From Pleurotus ostreatus/Saccharomyces cerevisiae fusant (Eukaryota; Opisthokonta): a stretch of DNA of 12,719 nucleotides. Below the pieces are notes generated by a model. That model saw nothing but the letters and a program-made list of their open reading frames with translations, was not told where the DNA came from and did no database searches. The DNA is taken from contig JAMQCK010001043.1 of NCBI GenBank assembly GCA_024196135.1, forward strand, positions 1 through 12,719, written 5' to 3'. Each line of letters opens with the position of its first letter. The first letter of the stretch is position 1. This document shows, piece by piece, positions 1-8,113 of the stretch. The position numbers were made by a program, and so were the translations under genes.

Positions 1-1167
1 ATCTCGTCCCCGAAGCCTATGATGTCTGCTGCGAAGCATGCGTCGTCGCAGTCTTCGCCTACCCGTGGCAAGCGCTCCTCGCACTCGGCGCCCCCGCCAT
101 GGGCTCCGCCGATCTCGTACATGGGCATGGACAATACGCCGCTGTCCACAGCGTCGGTGATTGCGAACCCACCTACGCCCCAGGTCATGCCCATCGTGCC
201 TCCTTCGCCGTCCACGGTTGCGCCGACCTTGCCCCCGAAGGACATCCCTGAGCCCGAGTTCAAGCCTTCCGGCGAGCCATCGCCGTCTTTGAGTGCCACG
301 TACACTCGGCACACTGAGACGTTCCGGCTGGTACGCAGCGAGTCAGGGCGGGTGTTTGCGTCTGCAGACACTATCCAGGATGCCATGGGCGAGCAGTGGG
401 AGGTGATGGAGTCGCACAACCGGAGCTCGTCGAAGAGCAAGGGGAAGGAGCGTGACAGCGCGGAGGCCGTGCGGCGGCACTCGAAGGAGCAGCGCAGCAG
501 CAAGCGACGCGGGAGCGAGAGCCAGGTCGCTACGCGCGCGACGAGTCCCGAGGCGCAGCATGATACCTCACGCACGGAGGAGCCGAAGACGACGCGCCGC
601 CGCTCGGAGGACCGTCGCCAGTCAGTCGAGCGCGTGTCCGTGAACAAGCCGACGCCGCCTACCCCCGCTTCGCCCCCGGCGCGTCCCCTCGAACGCGCCT
701 CGACGACGAGGTCGGTGCGGCCCACGTCAGAGATGCCGGCGGCGGACGACCTGAACGCGATTCGCGCGCGCGAGGCGTGGGAGATGGAGCGTCTGTTCAA
801 GGCGAAGAGCTTGACGAACACCGACGAGTACAACTCGCGGCGCATCAGCTCTGAGGCGTCGTCGACGCCGCCGCGGCCGATCTCCAAGGACTTGGACGCG
901 ATGATCGCGCATGGGGACACGGTTGTTGCACATGGGTCAAGCCACACGGCGTTTGTCGTGCAGCCGCTGCAGGCCATGGGTGGGCGGAGGAACAGCGCGT
1001 CGGCGGCGCGGTCTGCGGACCTGCCTCCATTGGCGTCTAACCCCCTACCGGAGCCGCCTCGCGAGTCGGACTACAAGCCGGCGCCGTTCCCAGTGATGAA
1101 GCTGGACACGAACCGGGCGCCCGAGCATTGGACCAAACTTCACGATGGGTTGACGACCGCGCACTAA
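1..1167 (+). CDS. 3' part of a low-complexity Ser/Pro/Arg-rich protein, function unknown
   Basis: The reading frame is open from the first base (I-S-S-P-K-P-M-M) to a TAA at 1165-1167, so the window cuts the gene and at least 388 residues are present. I do not recognise the family. The visible part is mostly disordered. It begins with a Pro/Ser-rich section, then a short ordered-looking stretch (F-R-L-V-R-S-E-S-G-R-V-F, about nt 322-360) followed by G-E-Q-W-E-V-M. A highly basic Ser/Arg/Lys section follows (nt 420-640), then a possible short helix (A-R-E-A-W-E-M-E-R-L-F-K-A-K, about nt 766-807) and a Pro-rich tail ending W-T-K-L-H-D-G-L-T-T-A-H. Codon third positions are strongly G/C, as in the other genes here, which supports real coding. 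The ATG at 19 is unlikely to be the true start because the frame continues upstream. The composition would suit a scaffold or signalling protein, but that is inference only. Confidence 0.75.
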   Translation: MSSPKPMMSAAKHASSQSSPTRGKRSSHSAPPPWAPPISYMGMDNTPLSTASVIANPPTPQVMPIVPPSPSTVAPTLPPKDIPEPEFKPSGEPSPSLSATYTRHTETFRLVRSESGRVFASADTIQDAMGEQWEVMESHNRSSSKSKGKERDSAEAVRRHSKEQRSSKRRGSESQVATRATSPEAQHDTSRTEEPKTTRRRSEDRRQSVERVSVNKPTPPTPASPPARPLERASTTRSVRPTSEMPAADDLNAIRAREAWEMERLFKAKSLTNTDEYNSRRISSEASSTPPRPISKDLDAMIAHGDTVVAHGSSHTAFVVQPLQAMGGRRNSASAARSADLPPLASNPLPEPPRESDYKPAPFPVMKLDTNRAPEHWTKLHDGLTTAH

Positions 1168-1789
1168 TTGTGCGCAGACTCTACACTAGAGACCTTTCCT
1201 CTTTATGGTTTCTCCCTTACATATATCTACTCCCCGACCCTCCACTGCCCCGGCAGCGCCCAGTCTGCATGTACTATGCCATGTCTATAGTTCAGACGCG
1301 ATGCTCGGACCCACGCTCACTTGCTCGGTTACGACTACCACATACATATCTAAGTACATAGACCCAGATACCACGGACGCTGTCTGCGTTGTTCTATTTT
1401 GCTATTTCACGATGATACACCTACTCTGCGACCCGGACATCTGGTCACCGTCCCGAGTACATGTCCGCTGTAGTCTCCTTTTCTTCTTTTCCTCTGTCGG
1501 GCTCGCCGTCCAAGGTACGCTGTAGTTACGCTAAGGATACTGGCATCATTGCTCACGTAGGACGTGGGTACCTTACTATCTAGGTTAATGCACTACACTG
1601 GTTACCATCCTTGAACTGAGCTAGCGAGCGGCGCAGAAGTGTAAGTTGGAATATTGGGTCACGCAACAATCACGCGCACAACACGTGGCGATGTTGAAAG
1701 CCTCGCCGTTCCCACCTGCCTCCATTCTTTCCTTCCCTCCTTAATTTCTGCCATATCGCTCACAGGCTTCCCACTGCGACTATCTTTTA
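1168..1789. other. Intergenic stretch without a recognisable gene
   Basis: This 622-base stretch lies between the stop of the first gene and the kinase-like remnant. It is less GC-rich and rich in short pyrimidine and TA steps (for example tacatatatctac near 1217), which fits a 3' UTR followed by a spacer. Short open frames at 1205-1525 and 1654-1860 have no domain character and no codon bias like the neighbours. I see no RNA gene, repeat or clear poly(A) signal. Confidence 0.6.
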
Positions 1790-2978
1790 GTGCCTCTGAT
1801 TGTAGGATGCTGCCTTCCCGGCCGTTCACTCTCAATGACAAGGAATCTCTCGATGATTAAGTACTGCGACCGCATGTCGTGGTTCAAGACGCGGGCGACG
1901 AGAATTTTGCCACTCGAAGAGGGCTTGACCTTTGACCTCGCTCTCGCGTCACCGACCGACGTCGGTGGAGTAGATGCTCGGCGGCCACCCGTCGGCCGTA
2001 TACAAGCTATGGCCACATATGTTCTGGTGAAGGTGCTACAGCAGGGTCCACGGAACCAATCACAAGTTTGGTTAGCGCGACCTACAAACACTAGCCCTAA
2101 CGCTGCTATCGAGCTGGTGTTAAAATTCATAATCCCTAGTCATCTCCAGAAGCCCTGCTTCGACGTTGTTAGCGAAGCGCTCGTCAGAGTATACGTTTCC
2201 TGACGACGTCGTGGCATATCAAGTTTCGGCGTACCAGGCGCTGGGCGACTTGCAAGAGATACTGTCCCGTACTTCTACGGGGTGAATCAGGTGAGGCGAC
2301 TCGAATGACGCCAAGGATTTTCATACTTATGCCTGCAAAGGTAACAGTGCCTTGGGGCGAACCCGGAGTTCAAGTACTGTCAATGTACTTGCTATGGAGT
2401 ATATACACGGGCTTCGCATGTCAGAGGTTGCCGAGGTCGTCGATCCAGAAGATTCAATCCCTTCGGAGCTGATCAAGTATCGCGACTACGATACCTACCT
2501 AGCACTGGTGAGTACATCATCATGATCTCCGTTCGCTCGATAACCTCACGTCGCCACAGAGCTCGAAACCGGCATCTCGACCCTCCTTCAGGCGCACGCG
2601 CGGGGCATCGCCCACTGCAAGGTGCGCGATACCAACGTCCTCATCGACGTCGCCCACGACCAGGTCGTCCATCTCGACTGGACGAACGAGGCCCCGCCCC
2701 ACCTCACCGGCATTGGGTGCGAGCACGAACCGAAACTCAACAAGTCCATTGACATTGTGCAGCTCGCTGGACTCTTCCAACGCCCATCTTTGCATCGCGA
2801 GCGGATCTATGAGTACTTCGACTCTCGGATTCCCCGGCTGGGTGTTTTGTGGGGGAGGCCGCGAGCGCCTGATAAATCCTTATTGTTTCCCGAATCCAGT
2901 CATCAGTGCCGACATCTGATATCAGTCAATCATTGTAGAGTGAGCTGGTGCCAGTTGCAATGGAGGTTTTCCTTATGA
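1790..2978 (+). pseudogene. Protein-kinase-like gene, probably degenerate (broken frame, damaged catalytic loop)
   Basis: Pieces of a kinase fold appear in order. In frame 2, from an ATG at 2009, there is a glycine-loop-like segment (V-L-Q-Q-G-P-R-N-Q-S-Q-V-W-L-A) followed by L-V-L-K-F, which resembles the VAIK lysine strand. This frame stops at 2201-2203. A second frame (codons starting at multiples of 3) carries Y-T-F-P-D-D-V-V-A-Y-Q near 2190 and L-A-M-E-Y-I-H-G near 2388, resembling the hinge. After a well-formed 54-nt GT-AG intron (2508-2561) comes the catalytic-loop segment H-C-K-V-R-D-T-N-V-L-I-D (2613-2648), then V-V-H-L-D-W-T (about 2664-2681). The usual HRD aspartate position is Lys and DFG reads DWT, so activity is doubtful. 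In the second frame a further intron at 2282-2347 (gtgaat...aacag) would keep the phase. Joining the N-lobe to it still needs a one-base shift around 2150-2190, and a kinase-like F-Y-G segment near 2268 sits in the first frame. Either a pseudogene or a diverged kinase-like gene with splicing I cannot resolve. The 3' limit is the stop at 2976-2978. Confidence 0.5.
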
Positions 2979-3187
2979 CGAGTGTCGTCTGTGTACCACA
3001 CATGTATCGAGCGATGCACGTCGAGTTGAGGGGTAAGCGCAGATAATATTACTACAGGCTTTACAGTTGCGGTCCATAGGCAATAAGGCGATAAATTAGC
3101 AGTAGAGAATCGTATTTCCACGAAGGCATCAGGTATAGAAAATCGAAAAGCGCGACCCGTCTTTCACGCATGAACAACTACCCCCCT

Positions 3188-5525
3188 TCACGCAGCTAGC
3201 ATCTCCACGTCCCGCGGCCTCACCACCGGCGACGCCTCCAGCTCGTCGATCTCCAGCTGCTCGCTCCGCGGCGTGCGCATCTCCACATCGCTCTCGTCCT
3301 CCACAATCCGTTCGCGCTCGCGCTCCTCCGCCAGCCGCCGCTTGTACTGCTCGTTGATGCTCACCAGCAGCTCGCGGATCAGCATCGCGTGCCGCCTCTT
3401 GTCCGCGACGCTATTCTCGCCCGCCTTGAGGTCGATGCGGCCCATGTCCCGCGCAAGCTCCTCGGACGACGCGCGCTTCTCGGGGCCCGGGGTACTCCCG
3501 CTCCCGCCCGCGCGCCCAGTGTCGACGTCTGACAGGCGCGGGTAGGCACGCCCGGGCGAGCCGCGCGAGGACGAAGATAGGTCGCGGATCGAGGGCAGGC
3601 TCACGCCCTGCTCGCGGCCCTCGCCGCGCGACGCGAGCGGGGGCAGCTTGAGGTCCGCGTCGCCCGACGTGAGCAGCGGGTACAGGCGCGAGAAGCCGCC
3701 CGAGCGCGGGCCCGGGGAGACGCTGCGGCGCGAGGTGCGGTCCGCAGGCGCCTCTTGTACCTCCGCCGCATCGCGGGTGGCAGGACGGGCAGGCGGGACC
3801 GACTTGAGCGGCACGATGGTGCGCATGGCCTTGCCCGCCGCCGCATAATCGGCCGCGAGGTGCGCCGCTGGCGCAGGGCCGCGCGCGGGCCGCAGATAGT
3901 CGAAGTCGGCGAGGAGCTGGTGCTCCGGCAGGTGCTGGTGCTCAGGTAGGTGCGGCGGTGTCGAAGTGAGCGGCGTGCTCACCGACGAATGCGGCGAGCT
4001 GATCTCGAGCGGCGGCGTCGGCTGGTGTTGGTAGTTGCCGTAGCCGCCCATGTTCGAGTACTTGCTCGCAGAGGCGCGACGTGAGTTTGAGTGATGTGAG
4101 ATGGGTGCGTGCTGATAGTCAGGCATCGGCGGGATGGGGAAAGCGTCCTCGAGATTGGGGTACACGCTGTAACCAGAAGACGCCGATGACATCGACGAGC
4201 GATGCATGCCCTGGCCGTTCGACGTCGCAAAGTGGTTGGGCGGAGAAGGTGGAGGCATGCCCGGGAGCCCTGCCAAACCAAGCTGATTGAGGCTAGCGGT
4301 GTCGAAGAGGTCAGCTGTGAAGTCGTCGAGCGCTGGGGCCTGCTGCTGAGCCATGTGCTGCTGCTGCTGCTGTTGCTGCGAAATTGGAACTGTCCTTGCG
4401 GCGACGCTCCGGCCGAGTGTGACCAAGAACTCGTTGACAGCAGACAGCTCCTCGGGAGTACGGATATCGAACGACACCGAACGCGGGTTGAACCCGACGT
4501 CCTGGCTCTGATACGCCGCCAGCTGGTTCAGTCGCTCCGCCATGCCTGAAGGTATGCATTAGCTTCAGTTGCCAAGGTTCAATGACGCGGAACTTACGAG
4601 GATCGTATGACGGGCTGACACGTCGCTTCTTCATGTCGGTAAAGAAGTCGTCCATAAAATCGTGAGAGCGCTTCTGCCCAGCGGAGGCATGGGCCTCGGG
4701 ACGCAGCACCTCCCACTGCGGCAGGGAGTCGTTTGGCATGAACATGTGGCTAGGTGGCGTGTGGTGGGAGTGGCTGCGGCGGTGGTGGTCGCGATGGTCC
4801 ATCGGGGACGTTATCTCGGGCGAGGGCGTATGTACGTAGTGCGAGCCTCCTGTATGGTGTGAGACGGGACGCATTCGGCCGCGCTCATCCCACGTACCGT
4901 CGGAGGATGAGCGGGAAGAGGGCATGCGGGCGGAGGGGATGTCAAGGTGCTTGCCCGAGTAGTCCTCCGGGGCGCGCGAGACCGAGCTGCCGCGGACGCG
5001 GGAGACGTAGGCTGGATCCTGGACGGTGATCGCCTTGGAGTGCTTATGCTGCTGGTGGTGCTCCTCGGTGTGGATCTTCTCGTGCTTCTTCAGGTCCTGA
5101 GGACGCTTGAAAGATTTCTTGCATATTTCGCAGATGTGGGGCTTCAAGGGTGTATGTACTGCGCAAAGTCAGCACGGGACGACGAGTGAAGGGAATTGGG
5201 ACGTACCTCGCATGTGGGAGGTAATGTGGTCGCGCTTTGCGCATGTGACGGTGCAGTCCTTCCACTTGCATGTGAGGCAGAGGTTGTTGGTGCTCTTGCG
5301 GCCGATGTGGTCGTTGCAGAGATGGTTGTAGAGGACCTCGGGGTCGCTGAAGTCGAGGGTGCAGTCGACCCACTGGCACCTGTGTGCGTCCCCTGAGCGT
5401 GCGGGGGATGGGGGGCGGTCGGACGCCTGCGAGTTGGGGGCGGGGGCTGTCATGGGCGTCGGCGTGTAGACCAGGCGGGGAATATGCTGTCGGTCGCGAA
5501 AAGGGGACGAGTGCAGATGCGCCAT
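3188..5525 (-). CDS. rim101: Rim101/PacC pH-responsive C2H2 zinc-finger transcription factor
   Basis: Three exons: 5525-5207, 5158-4598 and 4545-3188. Introns 5159-5206 (48 nt, GTACGT...CAG) and 4546-4597 (52 nt, GTAAGT...CAG) restore one frame of 745 residues plus stop. Three zinc fingers use C50/C55/H68/H73, C86/C91/H104/H108 and C116/C119/H132/H136. The signatures [20 protein letters not shown] and [18 protein letters not shown] are diagnostic of PacC/Rim101. The first intron splits the codon of residue 107, just before the last His of finger 2. A basic K-K-R-R (283-286) is a likely nuclear signal, and a short poly-Q lies at 350-356. The disordered C-terminal half has three YPXL motifs (422-425, 582-585, 628-631), the type bound by PalA/Rim20 during pH-signalled proteolysis. 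In the family, the processed factor binds GCCARG and drives alkaline-response genes. A TATATA sits one base upstream of the ATG at 5525, so the in-frame Met25 ATG at 5453 (721 residues) may be the true start. The 3' neighbour is only 209 bp away. Confidence 0.95.
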
Positions 5526-5526
5526 C

Positions 5527-5532
5527 TATATA
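5527..5532 (-). promoter_or_regulatory. TATA-like element of rim101
   Basis: The minus strand reads ATTATATAG here, and TATATA ends one base before the first possible rim101 ATG (5525). If it works as a TATA box, transcription would begin roughly 25-40 bp downstream. That would remove the ATG at 5525 from the mRNA and favour the next in-frame ATG at 5453. This is inference from spacing, with no transcript evidence. Fungal promoters often use scanning start sites, so the element could also be incidental. Confidence 0.45.
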
Positions 5533-5551
5533 ATCCGTCTCCCCTTTCCCT

Positions 5552-5574
5552 GCCAAGAGCGCCAAGAGGCCAAG
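5552..5574. promoter_or_regulatory. Tandem triplet of GCCAAG (PacC/Rim101) sites upstream of rim101
   Basis: Three exact GCCAAG hexamers start at 5552, 5561 and 5569, spaced 9 and 8 bp, all in the same orientation. They lie 27-49 bp upstream of the outermost rim101 ATG and about 20 bp upstream of the TATA-like element. GCCARG is the established binding core of Aspergillus PacC and of Rim101 proteins with the same three fingers. The position next to the gene for that factor suggests direct autoregulation. Whether this is activating or repressing cannot be read from sequence. Confidence 0.65.
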
Positions 5575-5779
5575 CCAGACAGCACAGCCACGCTCTCGAA
5601 GCGGACCTCTCCGATCAATTGCCTAATCCGGCCATATCTTTCTTTCCGTGCCTTCCCACACTCCCAAACCCTTCGGACACCCATTGTGCCGTTTGCTCGC
5701 GCATTCTATGTTTTCCTCTTATTTTCCTCACATCTTCAGCTTTGATGACGTCGGAAAACATATCTCCTCGCGGCAATCC

Positions 5780-6228
5780 CTTGGCTTCGGTCCGGGCTCA
5801 ATCCGGGCTTGGTCCTCTTGACCGCCAAGACCTCTTGGCACAATCTTCCACGTCCGTGCGCCTCTCATTCGCACGCGCCAAGCCGGGCCTTTGTTGTCCT
5901 CTATTTGCGCCTTCGGCGCCTACTGACACTCCCGCTCGCTCCGGGAATGCGCTGTTGAGACACGTCCCGGCAGTGCAGGTCCTTACCACTGCAGTGCGCG
6001 AGGAGTCCCTGTCCAGGGCACCTCGCAATGATGTCTGGCCAAGCGAAAGAGACCTGTATTCTTGCCCGCGGCAATTATGGCTCCATCCAAGTGATCCAGC
6101 AACCATACAACCCACCTCAATTGTCGAGGAATATACACTTGGCAGAGGGAGACCGCCCGAAATTGTGGATTTCTCGACGGCGACGTGGAAATCGTGCGGA
6201 CGCCTTCCAGCCATGCGCTCAACTTGGC
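5780..6228. promoter_or_regulatory. Second cluster of GCCAAG sites upstream of rim101
   Basis: Besides the inverted pair at 5824-5839, exact cores lie at 5877-5882 and 6038-6043 (plus strand) and at 5780-5785, 6138-6143 and 6223-6228 (minus strand, read as CTTGGC). With the triplet at 5552-5574 this gives ten sites in about 680 bp. About 0.3 would be expected for a hexamer on two strands with equal base use. Both orientations occur and spacing is irregular, as in a dispersed enhancer-type promoter rather than a repeat array. Confidence 0.55.
5824..5839. promoter_or_regulatory. Inverted pair of GCCAAG sites (GCCAAGA-CC-TCTTGGC)
   Basis: The plus strand reads GCCAAGACCTCTTGGC, two perfect 7-base arms around a 2-base spacer. 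It lies about 300 bp upstream of rim101. Each arm contains a full PacC/Rim101 core. Fungal PacC is generally described as binding its site as a monomer, so a tight head-to-head pair could be paired occupancy or could be bound by another factor. Confidence 0.55.
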
Positions 6229-6745
6229 GAGCCATCGCCGGCCGCCAGAAGACTTCGTGTTGCTGCCACGATATTCTCGCACCTCTGCCATGACATTCTC
6301 GCGCCTTGTCGATTGATCTCGCGTACTATCGTCGCCGTAAGGGTTCAGGAGGAGCGCATACGGAGATGTTCTCCTTCGCGCTCAGATTTCTACGCCTTGG
6401 GCTACAAGGCCATGTCATGATGTGCGAATTCATGTTACGCACCTCGGCTTTGCTTGCTGATGTCAAGTCCATTGCGAGCAGTGCATACAATCGTAAACGA
6501 GCTTGCATAGCCGAATTGAGATGAGGAAGTATGTGGAAGTATACAGCTGCACGCCGAGCGACAGTACGACCAGCGAGGTCGTCCAAAGCGCCAGCGAAAG
6601 ATCATGCAGGCGTCTCTCTGCCCGGGAATACATTCGGGACTTGGTGGTGGCAACCTACAACGCGGGCCACAAACCGTAGTTGGCCCTGGCGAGGTAAACA
6701 AGCGATGAATCAACGTGCGGTCACTCTACCTCTTGGCGAAAGCGA

Positions 6746-6830
6746 GAGATGCGGGCGACCTCGGCGAGAGATGTATGGGTGACTGCGATATAGAGATACG
6801 GGTGACCTTACGATGGAGATGCGGTAAACC
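6746..6830 (+). repeat. Four diverged copies of a 15-bp motif, period about 23 bp
   Basis: Copies resembling GAGATGCGGGTGACC start at 6746, 6768, 6793 and 6816, spaced 22, 25 and 23 bp. They read gagatgcgggcgacc, gagatgtatgggtgact (2-base insertion), gagatacgggtgacc and gagatgcggtaaacc. The order and spacing are those of an old, mutated minisatellite. Confidence 0.6.
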
Positions 6831-7005
6831 TGACAAGGAATTGAGGGCCTGAGAGGCTAGCCTCGGTGCGCCGCGCCAAGCCCTCCCTTTCGTGATCGCA
6901 CTTACCACATCCCTGATAGCCTCAGCCCATAGGGATCGGCGCGAAGGGCTTGGGTGCGGGGGAAGGCGGAGAGGCGATCTTCGTGGGTCGTGGGTAGAGA
7001 GCGCT

Positions 7006-7072
7006 CCGTCCCAATGAGAACCAGGCTTGCGAGCTTGGCGATAGAGTAGTTGCCGTCCCGATGAGAAACAGG
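7006..7072 (+). repeat. Two 20-bp direct repeats, 47 bp apart
   Basis: 7006-7025 (ccgtcccaatgagaaccagg) and 7053-7072 (ccgtcccgatgagaaacagg) match at 18 of 20 bases. A GCCAAG core in reverse (7034-7039) lies between them. Confidence 0.65.
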
Positions 7073-7081
7073 TCTACTGTA

Positions 7082-7195
7082 TGAATGCAGCGGTTTCGTC
7101 AGTCGAATGAAGAGCTCGAGTATAGGGGGTCGTCTTCACCTGAATGAAGAGGGGCGTCATCTGAATGAACAGCTGCATGTCAAGTGAATGAAGAC
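7082..7195 (+). repeat. Five copies of TGAATGAAGAG-like motif, mostly about 22 bp apart
   Basis: Motifs start at 7082 (tgaatgcagcg), 7104 (cgaatgaagag), 7141 (tgaatgaagag), 7162 (tgaatgaacag) and 7185 (tgaatgaagac). Spacings are 22, 37, 21 and 23 bp. Sequence between the motifs is not conserved, so either the array is heavily diverged or only the core is maintained. Confidence 0.55.
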
Positions 7196-7408
7196 GTGAA
7201 GTCGACCTTGGCGTCACGATGAGGTGTGATAGATCCCGAGTGAGATGGGATAACTCCCAAGCCCCATGAGATACACCCCAAGCCCGCTGGGCACGGCGCT
7301 AGACGCATGCGGTATAGGATGCCGCGGGAGACTTTCACGAGCTGTGGGAGCTTGCACGACGCCGAAGGGGAGCGCATCCCGAAGTTGAAGGAGTTGGCGG
7401 CCCTCCGG

Positions 7409-7486
7409 CATAGCGCCGCGCTTGCGGGTCCGCGGTGAAGGTCGTGATGCCGAGGAGACTATCATAACGCCGCGCTTGAGGACCTG
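7409..7486 (+). repeat. Two 24-bp direct repeats, 54 bp apart
   Basis: 7409-7432 and 7463-7486 match at 20 of 24 bases and share the core cgccgcgcttg. Related gatgcc steps recur nearby (about 7317, 7446, 7489 and 7510), suggesting a longer, more decayed duplication. Confidence 0.5.
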
Positions 7487-7850
7487 GGATGCCACGTCTG
7501 AAAGTACGCGATGCCGCGCAAAAGAAACAGGCCTCGACCTCTTTCGATTACTCGCCATAGGGTTGTTTCCCCTCGTTCTCCTTGGCCACGTAACAGCTGA
7601 CGCGAAGGAGGGGGAAGAAGGGCCTGCCCAGTGACTGTCAATCTCGCCGAGCAATGCTCTAATGCGGTCTAGTGCCATAGACAGCCTGTCCATTATGCGA
7701 AATCTGCCAAGCGATCTCTATGACAAGAGAAAATAGCAGTAAGGCGCCGAGCAAAGGGCTAAATGGAGGTGACCTATTTGTAGAGTGGCGGTGAAGGAAG
7801 TAGGGCCAAGTAGCACCAAGAAAAGACGCGGTCGCATCTTGAAAGATATC

Positions 7851-7892
7851 GGAGTCGCGTACCAAGTGAAGCGGAGTCGCGCACCAAGCAAA
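7851..7892 (+). repeat. Tandem pair of 20-bp units, period 22 bp
   Basis: 7851-7870 (ggagtcgcgtaccaagtgaa) and 7873-7892 (ggagtcgcgcaccaagcaaa) match at 17 of 20 bases, and all three differences are transitions. A partial third copy (tagcaccaagaaaag) may lie at 7811-7825. Confidence 0.6.
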
Positions 7893-8017
7893 GGTGAAGT
7901 AACCCTGGAAGTCAATACGAGTAGCGTCGCGATACCTGTCGGAGGAGAGTGTATTTACGCCGCACAGAACTTGGCGACAGGACAAGTGCGTATTTTCGAG
8001 AGGGTCTATGAGGTTAT

Positions 8018-8113
8018 GACAGGCGCTAGGAGAGTACCGGTGAGTCACCCACGCTGTCGAGGAATTCTTGCGACGGTGAATTTAGTTACAACAGGCGCTA
8101 GGAGAATGCCGGT
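8018..8113 (+). repeat. Two 24-bp direct repeats, 72 bp apart
   Basis: 8018-8041 and 8090-8113 match at 21 of 24 bases around the shared core acaggcgctaggaga. The three differences are all transitions. Weak similarity continues upstream (ggttatg versus agttaca), so the original duplicated unit may have been the full 72 bp. Confidence 0.6.

Larger units (their letters stand above)
6732..7975. promoter_or_regulatory. Distal dispersed GCCAAG sites in the rim101-bud20 interval
   Basis: Eight more exact cores occur at 6732-6737, 6875-6880, 7034-7039, 7207-7212, 7581-7586, 7706-7711, 7805-7810 and 7970-7975, in mixed orientation. One variant core CCTGGC is at 6685-6690. Five of the eight carry a C directly before the core (CGCCAAG on the relevant strand). 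No site is seen between 7976 and 8682, next to bud20, so the sites belong to the rim101 side. Function at this distance is speculative. Confidence 0.4.

Noticed and set aside
5484..6293. Open frame of 269 codons on the plus strand, running out of antisense rim101 exon 1
   Set aside because: No recognisable domain and irregular composition. It overlaps the rim101 promoter and the GCCAAG cluster, and other frames in the same stretch are also open. Most likely chance in GC-rich DNA.
6746..7195. Possible CRISPR-like array because of regular 22-25 bp spacing
   Set aside because: The repeats are short, diverged and in a fungal genome, with no uniform spacers and no cas genes.
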